NCBI GenBank assembly: GCA_902812495.1
Contig: CADDZR010000003.1
Location: forward strand, 24,483 to 88,482
DNA length: 64,000 nt
Source of the DNA: an archaeon
GTDB taxonomy: Archaea; Thermoproteota; Nitrososphaeria; Nitrososphaerales; Gagatemarchaeaceae
Direction: 5' to 3'
Under the pieces are notes generated by a model that was not told the origin of the DNA, searched no databases, and was given only the letters and a program-made list of their open reading frames with translations. Both the position numbers and the translations under genes were made by a program. This document shows positions 26,466 to 35,656 of the stretch, piece after piece (the stretch's first letter is position 1; every line of letters starts with the position of its first letter).

Positions 26466-27614
26466 ATGATAAAATTGCCAGATTCGGGATTAGTAAAATA
26501 CTTGGTAAAGCTGAAGTTCGAAGTAGATGGCGTAGTGGAGAGAGCTGATGTTATAGGTGCAATATTTGGGCAGACAGAGGGTCTCTTTGGACCAGAGATG
26601 AACCTCAACGAACTCCAGAAAAGCTGGAAGATAGGAAGGATAGAGATTAACCTAGAGTCAAAGAACGACAAGACAAGAGGGGAGGTAATAATACCAATGT
26701 CGACAGACATAGGCACAGCTGCTCTTATTGCGGCTGCAATCGAGAGTGTCGATAAGGTAGGGCCATGCACTGCAAGGTTCACCCTATCAACAATAGAGGA
26801 TGTAAGGGCAACAAAGAGAAAGCAGATAGTAGACAGGGCAAAGGCAATAATAAGAGAATGGAGCTCTAAGACTGCTAGCGAAGGCGAGACACTTCTAAAG
26901 GATGTAGTTGAGTCGACAAAAAGAGCTAGGGTGATAACCTTCGGACCAGAGGAGCTGCCTGCAGGTCCTGGTATATATACATCTGAGACGATATACCTTG
27001 TGGAAGGAAGGGCTGATGTAGTACTGTTCTTGCGTGCTGGAATAGAGAATGTCGTTGCCCTCGAAGGAACAAGCGTTCCGGAATCAATAATAGAGCTTAG
27101 CAAGAAAAAGAGACTGATAGCGGTTCTGGACGGGGACAGAGGCGGGGATCTTATAGAGAAGGAACTTGCACAAGTTGCAAGGATAGAGAGGGTTATCAGG
27201 GCACCTCCTGGAAGGGAAGTTGAGGAACTAACACCAATAGAGCTGATAAGACTTCTAAAGGGTGAGAAAGAGGAAAAAGAAGCTCCTACTCCCCAGAAGC
27301 AGCTCGAAGCACCAAACGAATTCTTCGAGAAAGTAAAGGAGCTCTACTCAACAATAAATGGGACACTTGAAGCTGTACTGCTTGATGAATCGCTTCAAGA
27401 GGTTGCAAGATTTCCCATAAGCGAACTTGTCCAGAAAATGGAGAACTCGAACGGCGCAAAGTTCCTTGTGTTTGACGGAATAATAACACAGAGACTAGTT
27501 GACACAGCATTCAAGGCAGGTGTAAAGACAATTGTCGGGCACAGGACAGGAGAGATCCAGTCTGTCCCGGAAGGCTCGACTATTGCAACTTTCAGGGACC
27601 TCGGTCTCGAGTAG
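26466..27614 (+). CDS. dnaG: Archaeal DnaG-type primase / exosome-associated protein
   Basis: The 382-residue protein has the archaeal DnaG layout: an N-terminal domain (about 1-160, DSGLVKYLVKLKFEVDGVVERADVIGAIFGQTEG), then a Toprim domain with YLVEGRADVVLFLRAGI and AVLDGDRGGDLI, and a C-terminal tail. In archaea DnaG is found with the RNA exosome (binding Csl4 and poly-A) and has weak primase activity. It lacks the bacterial zinc and helicase-binding domains, as expected. pelA follows with only its stop codon between. Confidence 0.93.
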   Translation: MIKLPDSGLVKYLVKLKFEVDGVVERADVIGAIFGQTEGLFGPEMNLNELQKSWKIGRIEINLESKNDKTRGEVIIPMSTDIGTAALIAAAIESVDKVGPCTARFTLSTIEDVRATKRKQIVDRAKAIIREWSSKTASEGETLLKDVVESTKRARVITFGPEELPAGPGIYTSETIYLVEGRADVVLFLRAGIENVVALEGTSVPESIIELSKKKRLIAVLDGDRGGDLIEKELAQVARIERVIRAPPGREVEELTPIELIRLLKGEKEEKEAPTPQKQLEAPNEFFEKVKELYSTINGTLEAVLLDESLQEVARFPISELVQKMENSNGAKFLVFDGIITQRLVDTAFKAGVKTIVGHRTGEIQSVPEGSTIATFRDLGLE

Positions 27615-28661
27615 TTGATAGTAAGAAGCATCGACATAAAGAAGAAAATATGTACACTGACTGTTGAATCGTCCGACGACCTCTGGAAGCTGAGAAGGTT
27701 CATTTCAAAAGGGGACAGGGTTACGACAAGAACATCCAGGGTTGTGAAGAAGGAAGACGAATTCTCAAGGCCTGACAAGGGAGAGAGGATAAAGGTATAC
27801 ATAACAGTTAGTGTAGAGCAGGTCTTCCTCGACAGCACTCTTGAAAGGCTGAGGGTGAGGGGAAAGGTTGTTGAGGCAAGTGATGACTCTGTAAGCAAAT
27901 CAGGATACCACACGTTTTCCATAACCCCAGGAAGTACAGTTTCTATTTTCAAGGAAAAATGGAGGGATACTGATACAAAGCTTCTCCAATCGGAGAGCGA
28001 GAACAGGTATCTTCTCATAGCAATCGACAGGAGGGAGGCAGGTATAGGATTGCTTAGCGGCAGCCATCTATCCATAGTTGCAACAATTGAATCAGGAGCA
28101 TCCGGAAAAGCATTCGGGGAAAAAGACATTACAGATTACCTGGAGGACGTAGCTGAGAAAGCCTCTAGGTTTGATGAAAACACTAGGATTGTTATTGCAG
28201 GCCCTGGCAACACAAAGAATGTCCTTGCAAACTTACTTATGAGGAAGGGAAGGAGAGCTTTGCTTGTGGATGGTTTTGATATGTCTGGCTCTGACGGTGT
28301 GAGGACGCTTATAAAGTTCGCTGGCTTTAAGGCAATTGCCTCGGACACAACGGCAGTTAAGCTCCAATCACTTGTTGAAGAAGCTGTGAAGAGGATATCT
28401 ACAGGCGATGGTAGGGTTGCAATCTCTCTCGAGAGGGTAAGGGAGGCCGCCTATCTTGGTGCTGTGGAAACATGCATTGTATCCGATAACGTATTCGAAT
28501 CAACAAAAGATGAACAGCTTATAGTTGATACACTCAATACAGTCGAACAGAGGGGAGGAAGGGTTTACGTAGCAGACACAACGTTAGAGTACGGGAAACA
28601 TGTCTCCTCATTTGGCGGTATAATAGCACTTCTTAGATACCCAATCAAAGCTTACTTATGA
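27615..28661 (+). CDS. pelA: Pelota (Dom34) mRNA surveillance protein
   Basis: Pelota is a paralogue of release factor aRF1 that, with aEF1A/ABCE1, rescues stalled ribosomes. The 348-residue protein has an Sm-like N-terminal domain with SSDDLWKLRRFISKGDRVTTRTSR, a central domain (YLLIAIDRREAGIGLL) and a C-terminal domain ending LEYGKHVSSFGGIIALLRYPI. The start is TTG at 27615, directly after the dnaG stop, so the two are co-transcribed; both take part in RNA quality control. The end overlaps a convergent small membrane protein gene. Confidence 0.95.
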   Translation: MIVRSIDIKKKICTLTVESSDDLWKLRRFISKGDRVTTRTSRVVKKEDEFSRPDKGERIKVYITVSVEQVFLDSTLERLRVRGKVVEASDDSVSKSGYHTFSITPGSTVSIFKEKWRDTDTKLLQSESENRYLLIAIDRREAGIGLLSGSHLSIVATIESGASGKAFGEKDITDYLEDVAEKASRFDENTRIVIAGPGNTKNVLANLLMRKGRRALLVDGFDMSGSDGVRTLIKFAGFKAIASDTTAVKLQSLVEEAVKRISTGDGRVAISLERVREAAYLGAVETCIVSDNVFESTKDEQLIVDTLNTVEQRGGRVYVADTTLEYGKHVSSFGGIIALLRYPIKAYL

Positions 28662-28920
28662 AGGGGAATACAAACTCTGTGAGAACTGCAAGTATTATAC
28701 CTCCCTTTATCAGGTCCTTTCCCAGCCTTCTTTCTATTCTCGTGAAGTAAAGGAACACACCTAGAAGTATAACAGTGACGTATGCAGCCCTAGACAGGTC
28801 GACTACAGTTGCGTCAACAGTTGAAAGAACAGTCTTCGCAAGCTGGCTGAACTGGTTCGCAAGGTTCTGCACTACGCCTCCTATGTCGTTCTGTCCTGTA
28901 GCTTGTTGTGTGTCCAGCAT
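28645..28920 (-). CDS. Small membrane protein, unknown function
   Basis: The 91-residue protein has a polar, Gln-rich N terminus (1-40) and two predicted membrane helices (about 46-62, YVTVILLGVFLYFTRI, and 72-90, GGIILAVLTEFVFPFI). I do not recognise a family. It lies 35 nt downstream of the M50 protease gene on the same strand and probably shares its transcript, so it may be a partner or substrate of the protease. Confidence 0.6.
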   Translation of the reverse strand: MLDTQQATGQNDIGGVVQNLANQFSQLAKTVLSTVDATVVDLSRAAYVTVILLGVFLYFTRIERRLGKDLIKGGIILAVLTEFVFPFISKL

Positions 28921-28955
28921 CCTCCAATCATAGCTGGCTGATATTTAAGCCGCAA

Positions 28956-30242
28956 TCAAGCAAAGCTAAGGTAGGGTCCGAAGATGGTGAACAAAACCAT
29001 GAGCAAGACAAGGGTGCTCGTTGCGGCTGTAATCCCGTTTAGACTTGCTTCGCTTAGCCTTCCCTTTCCCACAGCCTTTACAAGCAGCCTGAAAGCCTGA
29101 CCACCGTCAAAAAAGTAAATTGGCAATGAATTAACGATTGCAAGGTTGAAGTTGATAAAGAATATCCAGTAAAGGAGGTTTGCCAGTGGAACTATCAATG
29201 GTCCAAGAGGTGAGCTGTAGAATGCGTAGAGAGGACTTCCGAATGGTACAGCATTCTGGCATTGAGGGAGAGTCGGAATGCAGAAGTAAATTGCAGGAAA
29301 AGAGAAGAGGGAGGTAGAGTATGTTCTTGCAACTGAAAGAAGCTCGCTGTAGCTCTTATCCCCGACACCTATAAAGCCAAGTGTCTTGTTTAACGGGTTT
29401 TCCCCAAGCACTAATGTTTTATTCAATATAGCACCATCCCTGTAGACAGAGAGTTTTAGGACTACTCCTGGCCTGTACCAAGGGCTGGAGGATATGTTGG
29501 TAGGGGAGTTTACATGCGTGCCATTTATTGCGACTATAAAATCGCCTGGAATGATTCCTGCCTTGTCGGCAGGGGAGTCCACCACAACATTAACTACAGC
29601 TATACCGTTTGCCTTTGGTGCCATCGTCGATACCACACCAAATATCAGTAGCATTAAACAAACCGCAGCAAGTAAAAAGTTAACACCTGCGCCAGCACCA
29701 AGAACTCTTGAGGAATCCCTGAATCTAGCGTTCGCAAGCTCCACATCGTCAACCTCAACGAAGGCACCAATTGGTATGAATATGAAAAAAAGGAGCCCTG
29801 AAGATTTTACTTTTAACCCAAGGCTTCTGGCAACAACACCGTGCGCCGCTTCATGTATTATTATTGCTATTATAAGTGCAATCCATCCGTAGACAATTGG
29901 AAGGTATGGGTTTATTCCAGGTATACCGAGGTTTGCCAGAGGTCCAAGTGATTTGATTACAGTTGAGACCTGCTGACCTCGCGGGGAAAATAGTACGAAA
30001 AGCTGGCTTAGGAATATGTAAACTGCCACAGCCGCTATAAAAGGCATCAGATAAACCAGGAACCAAGAAAAAGGCCTTGTCACCTTGAGCCTGCCAAGCC
30101 TCTCCATGAGGCCAAGGAACCTTCTTGTTCTTAGAATTACGACACCGTACTTGAACTCAACTCTGTTATACTCCTCTTCCAAACTACGGAAAGACCAGAA
30201 TACCGAGTATATTAATAATACCCTATCAAGGATTAACTGCAC
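28956..30242 (-). CDS. Site-2-type intramembrane metalloprotease (M50) with PDZ domain
   Basis: The 428-residue polytopic protein has the zinc motif HEAAH (His130-His134, in IIHEAAHGVVARSLG), a PDZ domain around residues 210-265 (SPADKAGIIPGDFIVAINGTHV) and the second active-site motif NSLPIYFFDGG near residue 380. These are the features of S2P/RseP proteases that cut regulatory membrane proteins. The start is ATG 30242, 32 nt from the divergent ttuA gene; substrates are unknown. Confidence 0.92.
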   Translation of the reverse strand: MQLILDRVLLIYSVFWSFRSLEEEYNRVEFKYGVVILRTRRFLGLMERLGRLKVTRPFSWFLVYLMPFIAAVAVYIFLSQLFVLFSPRGQQVSTVIKSLGPLANLGIPGINPYLPIVYGWIALIIAIIIHEAAHGVVARSLGLKVKSSGLLFFIFIPIGAFVEVDDVELANARFRDSSRVLGAGAGVNFLLAAVCLMLLIFGVVSTMAPKANGIAVVNVVVDSPADKAGIIPGDFIVAINGTHVNSPTNISSSPWYRPGVVLKLSVYRDGAILNKTLVLGENPLNKTLGFIGVGDKSYSELLSVARTYSTSLFSFPAIYFCIPTLPQCQNAVPFGSPLYAFYSSPLGPLIVPLANLLYWIFFINFNLAIVNSLPIYFFDGGQAFRLLVKAVGKGRLSEASLNGITAATSTLVLLMVLFTIFGPYLSFA

Positions 30243-30274
30243 ATTTTATTACAAAGGTCTTTTCTGCTAGTTGC

Positions 30275-31189
30275 ATGGAGATATGTTCCAAGTGTAGCTC
30301 GCCCTCATTCTACACAAGAAGGTACTCAGGCGAGAAATTTTGCGAGGTGCATTTCAAGGAGTCTGTGATAAGCAAGGTTTCTAGGACAATCTCAAAGTAC
30401 GGCATGCTAAAGTACGGTGAGAGAGTAGGTGTTGCTGTCTCTGGAGGTAAGGACAGCCTCTCCCTCCTTTTAATAATGGAAAAACTATGCAGGAAGAAAG
30501 GTCTTGAGCTAACGGCCTTGACTGTTGATGAGGGGATAGAGGGCTATAGGGACGAGGCAATATCAAACGCTACAAGTATTACAAAGAAGCTTGGTATAAG
30601 GCATGTAGTTGTATCGTACAGGGAACTTTTCGGCTTTACGCTGGACAAGGCACTTCGGCAGGACGATAGAGATGTATCTTCATGTAGCTTCTGCGGTGTC
30701 ATGAGGAGAAGAGCGATTGACGAAGCCGCTCTGAGGGCAGGCGTGAACGTTGTCGCAACAGCACATAATCTTGACGATTTCGTACAGACATTTTTGATGA
30801 ACCTCCTGCATGGTGACGTTGAGAGACTCGGTTTCATGAGCCCGAGCTACAAAGACGGGGCCTTTCCACTAAGAAGGATAAAACCAATGATGGAGCTTTA
30901 TGAGGAAGAGACAGCTCTTTTTGCCTACTTATCGGGTATTCCATTTCAGAGTGTAAGCTGCCCGTACATGCACGAAGGACTGAGGAGCGAGGTAAGGGAT
31001 TTTCTAAACCAACTGGAGGCAAAACATCCTGGCATGAAATATGTTCTTTTCAACTCCTGTATGGAAGTGATTTCACACTTTAACATCTCAAAGGAAAAGT
31101 CAAAGCCATGTAAATTCTGCGGCATGCCATCCTCTTCTGGCATATGTGGCACGTGTAGGATGGCAAGGCTTGTGAGGGGTGGTGTCTAG
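30275..31189 (+). CDS. tRNA 2-thiolation protein (CTU1/NcsA/TtuA family)
   Basis: This ATP-pyrophosphatase activates U34 (or U54) of tRNA for sulfur insertion. The 304-residue protein has an N-terminal zinc finger (CSKCS...CEVH), the PP-loop AVSGGKDSLSLL (Ser56), the catalytic CSFC pair (about 137-140), AHNLDDFVQT, a later Cys in VSCPYMHEGLRSE, and a C-terminal CKFCG...CGTCR zinc site. The three cysteines suit an Fe-S-dependent thiolase. Thiolated tRNA stabilises decoding in thermophiles. It is divergent from the M50 protease gene. Confidence 0.9.
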   Translation: MEICSKCSSPSFYTRRYSGEKFCEVHFKESVISKVSRTISKYGMLKYGERVGVAVSGGKDSLSLLLIMEKLCRKKGLELTALTVDEGIEGYRDEAISNATSITKKLGIRHVVVSYRELFGFTLDKALRQDDRDVSSCSFCGVMRRRAIDEAALRAGVNVVATAHNLDDFVQTFLMNLLHGDVERLGFMSPSYKDGAFPLRRIKPMMELYEEETALFAYLSGIPFQSVSCPYMHEGLRSEVRDFLNQLEAKHPGMKYVLFNSCMEVISHFNISKEKSKPCKFCGMPSSSGICGTCRMARLVRGGV

Positions 31190-31240
31190 CTTCAAGGCTT
31201 GGAATTCCATATTACCTATAAATCGTTGCTCCCTATCCTA

Positions 31241-31561
31241 AACGGCGGCGGGTAGGGTGGGGAGGTTAGCCGTCTCCTCTTGCCGAAACCGGCTACATGC
31301 GGCCACCAGTAACTGCCGGGTAAAGCTTACTTCCTGCACTACCCGCGTGCTGCAGGTGTATGAGCCCGCGCCGGAGTGGGTGGTCACGAGAGGCGGCGCT
31401 CCCGAAGGGGAGCGTTCGACCTTCAATCACCGAACCGGGCGAGGTCCGGGAGGGAGCAGCCCTAAGGTGACGTGACCACGCTTCTCCGTCTACGTGGGGG
31501 ACATTTGTAGCACGAGATGGGGGTGCAGGGAGGGGTGAACGCCGGCAGAGCCGCCGCCGTT
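31241..31561 (+). ncRNA. ffs: Signal recognition particle RNA (7S)
   Basis: The ends pair (ACGGCGGCGG at 31242-31251 with CCGCCGCCGT at 31551-31560). The conserved helix-8 core GAGGTCCGGGAGGGAGCAGC, which binds SRP54, is present at about 31440-31459, with the Alu-like 5' domain before it. The length of about 320 nt suits archaeal SRP RNA. A TATA box (CTATAAAT, about 31215-31222) sits at the right distance. Confidence 0.95.
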
Positions 31562-31620
31562 GTGCTGACATGCTTTTTTCTTTAATACTTTTTAACTGGG
31601 AGACATGTAGCCAGCCCAAC

Positions 31621-31706
31621 GCCGGGGTAGCCTAGCCTGGTAAGGCGCAGGCTTGCTAAGCCTGTGGCTCTCACGGGCCTCGTGGGTTCGAGTCCCACCC
31701 CCGGCG
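31621..31706 (+). tRNA. tRNA-Ser (anticodon GCU)
   Basis: The acceptor GCCGGGG/CCCCGGC, anticodon arm CAGGC-TTGCTAA-GCCTG (anticodon GCU), a long class II variable arm and T arm GTGGG/CCCAC are all clear. The discriminator is G, as in serine tRNAs; a full CCA is not encoded. A TATA-like TTTTTAACT lies about 26 nt upstream. Its last 36 bases are antisense to the 3' end of the enolase frame. Confidence 0.95.
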
Positions 31707-32975
31707 CCTAAGTAACTCTCCTGCAAAAGTGGCTCTATCTCCGAGAAGCTCCTCGATCCTGAGAAGCTCGTTGTACTTTGCAGTTCTCTCCCCTCTCGCA
31801 GGAGCACCAGATTTTATCATGACGCAGCCCACCGCCGTCGAGAGATGCGAGATAAATGCATCTTCTGTATCGCCAGACCTATGGGATGCTATGGTGTAAA
31901 GGTCCTTGGAATGTGATAGTTCAATTGCTTCGATAGCTTCGGTAACTGTTCCAATCTGGTTCGGCTTTATCAATACTGCATCAACAGCCGAATGTCTTAG
32001 GGCCCTCTCTATTCTTGACCTGTTTGTGCAAAGAAGGTCGTCGCCTATCACTATTGCCCTGCCTCCAATTTCCCTTCTGAGCTGCGAGAAGCCCACGAAG
32101 TCTTCCTCGTTGAGCGGGTCCTCAAGCGTCCTTAGCGTGTACTTTGACTGTATTTCTCTAAGGTAGTCTATCATCCCCCCTCTGTCGAGCTTCAGATCAT
32201 CTATCAGGTATCTTCTCTCCTTGGTTAGGTAGAAGGCGCTGGAAGCTAGGTCTAAACCTATCCAAACTTCTTTCTCGTACCCCCTTTCCTCTATCGCATC
32301 TGAAAGAACATCAAGTGCTTCCTCAGTTTTCTGGAGTGGTGGAGCAAAGCCTCCCTCATCTCCGACGTTACTTGAAGCCTTTCCATATTTCTTCACTAGC
32401 CTTTCCTTTAGCGTGTGATATATCTCGGAGCCAAACATTACTGCCTCCGAAAATGTTCTAGCACCAACAGGCATTATCAAGAATTCCTGAACAGACAGCT
32501 TATTGCCAGCATGCTGGCCTCCGTTAATCAGGTTCATCATGGGAACGGGCAAAGTGTACCTGTCTCTCTCCTTCAAAACTGAAAAGAGAGGTACACCAAG
32601 AGAGCTTGATGCAGCTCTGACACATGCTATAGATACTGCAAGTATCGCATTTCCTCCTAGCTTTGACTTGTTAGCCGTACCGTCAAGCTCTATCATCTTT
32701 TTATCTATTGAAACATAATCTGAAGCTCTCATACCGACTATTTCTGGTGCAATTACATGCTTTACATTTGAAACTGCCTTTCTTACACCCATGCCCATAA
32801 ACCTATTGTCCTTATCTCTCAGCTCGACACACTCGTGTTTTCCCTTCGACTTGCCAGAAGGTACGCTAGCTATCCCAAACCCTTTCTCTGTTCGTACCTC
32901 TGCCTCGACAGTTGGGTTGCCTCTAGAATCAAGTATCTCCCTCGCGGAGATGGATAAAATCTTATCCCTGGTCAT
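31671..32975 (-). CDS. eno: Enolase
   Basis: This glycolytic/gluconeogenic enzyme interconverts 2-phosphoglycerate and PEP. Family blocks are AREILDSRGNPTVEAEV, SGKSKGKHECVELRD, MPVGARTFSEAVMFG, NVGDEGGFAPP, LEDPLNEEDF, IGDDLL, KPNQIGTVTEAIEA and ASHRSGDTEDAFISHL with the catalytic Lys/Glu/Asp sites intact. ATG 32975 is preferred over GTG 33002: GGAAGGG precedes it and a TATA (TTTAAA) lies near 33015-33020. The stop codon lies inside the antisense tRNA-Ser gene, so the last residues (GWDSNPRGP) are tRNA-derived and not family sequence; the normal enolase end is near FAGELL. Confidence 0.95.
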   Translation of the reverse strand: MTRDKILSISAREILDSRGNPTVEAEVRTEKGFGIASVPSGKSKGKHECVELRDKDNRFMGMGVRKAVSNVKHVIAPEIVGMRASDYVSIDKKMIELDGTANKSKLGGNAILAVSIACVRAASSSLGVPLFSVLKERDRYTLPVPMMNLINGGQHAGNKLSVQEFLIMPVGARTFSEAVMFGSEIYHTLKERLVKKYGKASSNVGDEGGFAPPLQKTEEALDVLSDAIEERGYEKEVWIGLDLASSAFYLTKERRYLIDDLKLDRGGMIDYLREIQSKYTLRTLEDPLNEEDFVGFSQLRREIGGRAIVIGDDLLCTNRSRIERALRHSAVDAVLIKPNQIGTVTEAIEAIELSHSKDLYTIASHRSGDTEDAFISHLSTAVGCVMIKSGAPARGERTAKYNELLRIEELLGDRATFAGELLRRRGWDSNPRGP

Positions 32976-33046
32976 CTTGGGCCCTTCCAACGTTATACTC
33001 ACATTAATGGATGTTTTAAATCCGCATGCTTGGGACCCATTGTTTA

Positions 33047-33138
33047 GGGCCGGTCGTCTAGCCTGGTCTAGGACGTCAGCTTTATGCCGTTAGGCCCTTA
33101 CACGGCGAAGGTCGGCGGTTCAAATCCGCCCCGGCCCA
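33047..33138 (+). tRNA. tRNA-Val (anticodon UAC) with a 16-nt intron at a non-canonical position
   Basis: The acceptor GGGCCGG/CCGGCCC, D arm GTCT...GGAC and T arm GGCGG/CCGCC are normal. The anticodon arm only folds if 16 bases (33078-33093, AGCTTTATGCCGTTAG) are removed after position 28. This leaves the stem TCGCC/GGCGA and the loop CTTACAC, anticodon UAC; the mature arm closely resembles crenarchaeal tRNA-Val. Introns inside the 5' anticodon stem are known in some thermophilic TACK archaea. The promoter TTTTAAAT at 33014-33021 also faces the divergent enolase gene. Confidence 0.85.
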
Positions 33139-33987
33139 TTCTGGTTAACATGCTAACACTCTCGCTAAACTGTATGTACTTTGCTGCATAATTATACAAC
33201 TGTAAAAGTAACTTTGTGCGTTTATTGCTTCAGACCTAGGTATTTGGCTCCAATAATTGACTAGATTGCCCAAAGCAGAGGAGATTTACCCTTCAACACC
33301 GTACGTTATTATTTTGAGTTTTCTTCTTCCAATGGCTCGATCTCCTTTCTCCTAATATCGTGTTCCTTGTTAGAGTAAGTAACCCAAACCGATTCTTGGA
33401 GAAAAGTCTACTTCAAAACTTGAATCTATGTAGTAGGTTGGTTTCAATCCAAGCCTTTTGAAGCAATTAAATATTTGATAGTTGGATATTATAATTGATA
33501 GGCAGAGATGGAACGAATATATACATTGAAGGAAGCTCCGACATTTAGTGAAGAGATGAACTGTGCATCCTTTACAAATGAGAGCAATGAATAGATTGTC
33601 AGATGTGGCTTAGATGTTCAAAAGCTGAGCAAGGCTCCAACTGAATTGGGCTGATAAGGAGGTTCGGGTAAAAATAATAAGTCCCTCTTGGAGAGATAAC
33701 ATGGTAATGGCATATCCTTTGCTTTTAATAGAAACAAGAAACAAAATTCCTAAAATGATGGAAATCTTATAGCTTTAGATGCTGGATGATGTCAATAGGC
33801 CCACTATTCTACAGCCTAGTAGAATTGTTTATGTTTAGCTCGCGAAGCTAGTGGTTCAAATCTGTGCCAGATTTGTTTTCTAACTTTTGGAGGCTTTTAG
33901 CTAAGTAATCTGGTTTTGTCTGCTTTATTTAATAAATGCTGCATAACTATTTTCTTTAAATACATCTGCATAGCGAATTATAATGGT
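33139..33987. other. Gene-poor A/T-rich stretch of about 850 bp
   Basis: I find no frame longer than about 60 codons with protein-like composition, no tRNA and no repeat array. Short open pieces around 33500-33780 read like fragments of coding sequence but match nothing I recognise. A T-loop-like GGTTCAAATC near 33852 lacks the pairing of a tRNA. The last 40 bases contain the TTTAAATA promoter of the VOC gene. Confidence 0.4.
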
Positions 33988-35034
33988 GTGGGAGAGGTAA
34001 AAGGTCTGCATCACATAACACTTGTAACAAGGAATCAAAAGGTTAACTTTAGGTTTTACACAGAAATTCTTGGGCTAAGACGTGTTAAGGTGAGTGTGAA
34101 TCAAGATGATATTTATCACAGACATTTGTTCTACGCAGACCACGAAGGAAATCCAGGGAGTACGATAACATTTTTTGAGTGGCCTGAACTCTCACGCGGC
34201 AGAGTTGGCTTAACTTCTCCTCATCACATCTCTTACGGGGTTAAAAAAGTAGAATCCATAATAAGATGGAAGAAATGGTTAGCATCGAAAGGTGTTTCTG
34301 TGAGAGGCCCTTTTGTAAGAGATGGGCGCATCTCACTTTACCTAAGAGATCCGGACGGTGTCTTAATCGAGATAACAAGGAAAGATAGCGAAAAACTTGA
34401 ACCAAAATACATACTGGAACTCGAAGAAAAAATAAAAGAGCCAGATAGAGTAGATTCAGATATGATTTTACAAAAACTAGACCATTCAAGCCCAGTAGCT
34501 TCAGATTCAGGTTTATTAGAAAAGTTCTTCACTAAGGTTCTTGGCCTGAAGAAAAATTACTCTACAAAGAATCCAGACCAAGCCGATTCATTAATTGTCG
34601 GGATAGGTAATGAGCAAAGAACTGACTTCATGCGCTATATTGTTAGCGACAAAGCCCCTTACGGGATAGTTGGCATTGGCAATATACATCACATTGCCAT
34701 GATGGTCGAGGAAGATCAAGACCAGAGGCACATCATGAGGAAACTTGAGGACCTTGGAATAAGGAACTCTGGAATAATAGATAGGTTCTGGTTTAAATCA
34801 CTTTATTTTAGAGATCCTGAGGGAAACCTTCTGGAGGTTGCTACAAAAGGTCCTGGATACACGGTTGATGAGCCGCAAGAAGAGCTTGGAAAGACATTAG
34901 CACTGCCAGTATGGCTAGAACCAAAGAGAAATGAAATCGAGATACAGTTAAAAGAACTTGACTCCAAGAATAGGGAAGAGTGGCCTCCCAATTATGACAA
35001 TATACCAGAGAGACCAGAGCAACTAAAACAATGA
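33988..35034 (+). CDS. Two-domain VOC (glyoxalase/extradiol dioxygenase fold) protein
   Basis: The 348-residue protein has two vicinal-oxygen-chelate modules. Module 1 shows GLHHITLVTRN, HHISYGVK and DGVLIEI; module 2 shows LDHSSPVAS, IHHIAMMVE and GNLLEVA, giving His-His-Glu metal triads. The layout resembles MhqO/MhqA-type ring-cleaving dioxygenases of Bacillus, which act on hydroquinones, but the substrate is inferred only by fold. GTG 33988 is chosen because GLHHI begins the fold soon after and TTTAAATA lies about 30 nt upstream; the longer frame to 33916 reads as non-protein. It lies just before the catabolic region. Confidence 0.78.
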   Translation: MGEVKGLHHITLVTRNQKVNFRFYTEILGLRRVKVSVNQDDIYHRHLFYADHEGNPGSTITFFEWPELSRGRVGLTSPHHISYGVKKVESIIRWKKWLASKGVSVRGPFVRDGRISLYLRDPDGVLIEITRKDSEKLEPKYILELEEKIKEPDRVDSDMILQKLDHSSPVASDSGLLEKFFTKVLGLKKNYSTKNPDQADSLIVGIGNEQRTDFMRYIVSDKAPYGIVGIGNIHHIAMMVEEDQDQRHIMRKLEDLGIRNSGIIDRFWFKSLYFRDPEGNLLEVATKGPGYTVDEPQEELGKTLALPVWLEPKRNEIEIQLKELDSKNREEWPPNYDNIPERPEQLKQ

Positions 35035-35143
35035 TCGGTGCATAAGGATGCTCTAAAACGTGCAATTCTCTCAATTAATCTGCTATTATTACATTTCCGT
35101 TCTCAAAAATCTAATATATATATAAGTTATAATATATCCTGAT

Positions 35144-35656
35144 GTGAAGACTCAAAACGTTGGAACAGTGTTTTCAGTCACACTTTTATTAACTATCTTG
35201 TTCTTGTCCTACCTTTCAATTGCCCAAGGTTTCAAAAATGGTCCTCCTAAACCAACAGAAACTGTTACAGTTGTGTGCTACGGTCCGAGCATATTTTCAA
35301 TGAAGTCAGTTACTATCTCAACTCACTCTCCTGCAAGGATAGTCATTAACCTGGGTACTTACGGAACACAAGATGTTGTTCTTATTGTTGGAAGAAACAG
35401 GTCCATTCCAGATAATCCCTCTCAGGTCCAAATAACTGACGATTTGCCCCCATATGTGAAAGTGACCTATCCCACTGGAAGATATTTGCACTTGCAAGAT
35501 CAAACACTTACACTTTTGCACGTTCCTGTTATTGTCAGTATATCGAACAGTGCACCCAAGTTCTTTGAACTTGACTTTCATGTTGTAAATGTCCCCCGCC
35601 CTGGCGAAACATATTGTGAAGGCTACTTTACTGTAACCTTCACTGTGACAGGATGA
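35144..35656 (+). CDS. Secreted or membrane-anchored protein of unknown function
   Basis: The 170-residue protein has an N-terminal hydrophobic helix (about 8-28, TVFSVTLLLTILFLSYLSIAQG) that reads as a signal peptide or anchor, then a beta-rich extracellular domain with two cysteines (CYG near 44, YCEG near 158). I do not recognise a family. The start is GTG 35144 after an A/T-rich TATA region at about 35112-35135. The next gene begins inside its stop codon (ATGATGA), indicating one operon. Confidence 0.6.
   Translation: MKTQNVGTVFSVTLLLTILFLSYLSIAQGFKNGPPKPTETVTVVCYGPSIFSMKSVTISTHSPARIVINLGTYGTQDVVLIVGRNRSIPDNPSQVQITDDLPPYVKVTYPTGRYLHLQDQTLTLLHVPVIVSISNSAPKFFELDFHVVNVPRPGETYCEGYFTVTFTVTG

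Noticed and set aside
31671..31706. WDSNPRGP as a genuine enolase C terminus
   Set aside because: This is the usual by-product of translating a tRNA gene; the enzyme's conserved sequence ends just before it.
33835..33880. A tRNA or tRNA fragment around GGTTCAAATC
   Set aside because: The flanking bases do not pair to form a T stem, and no acceptor or anticodon arm is present.
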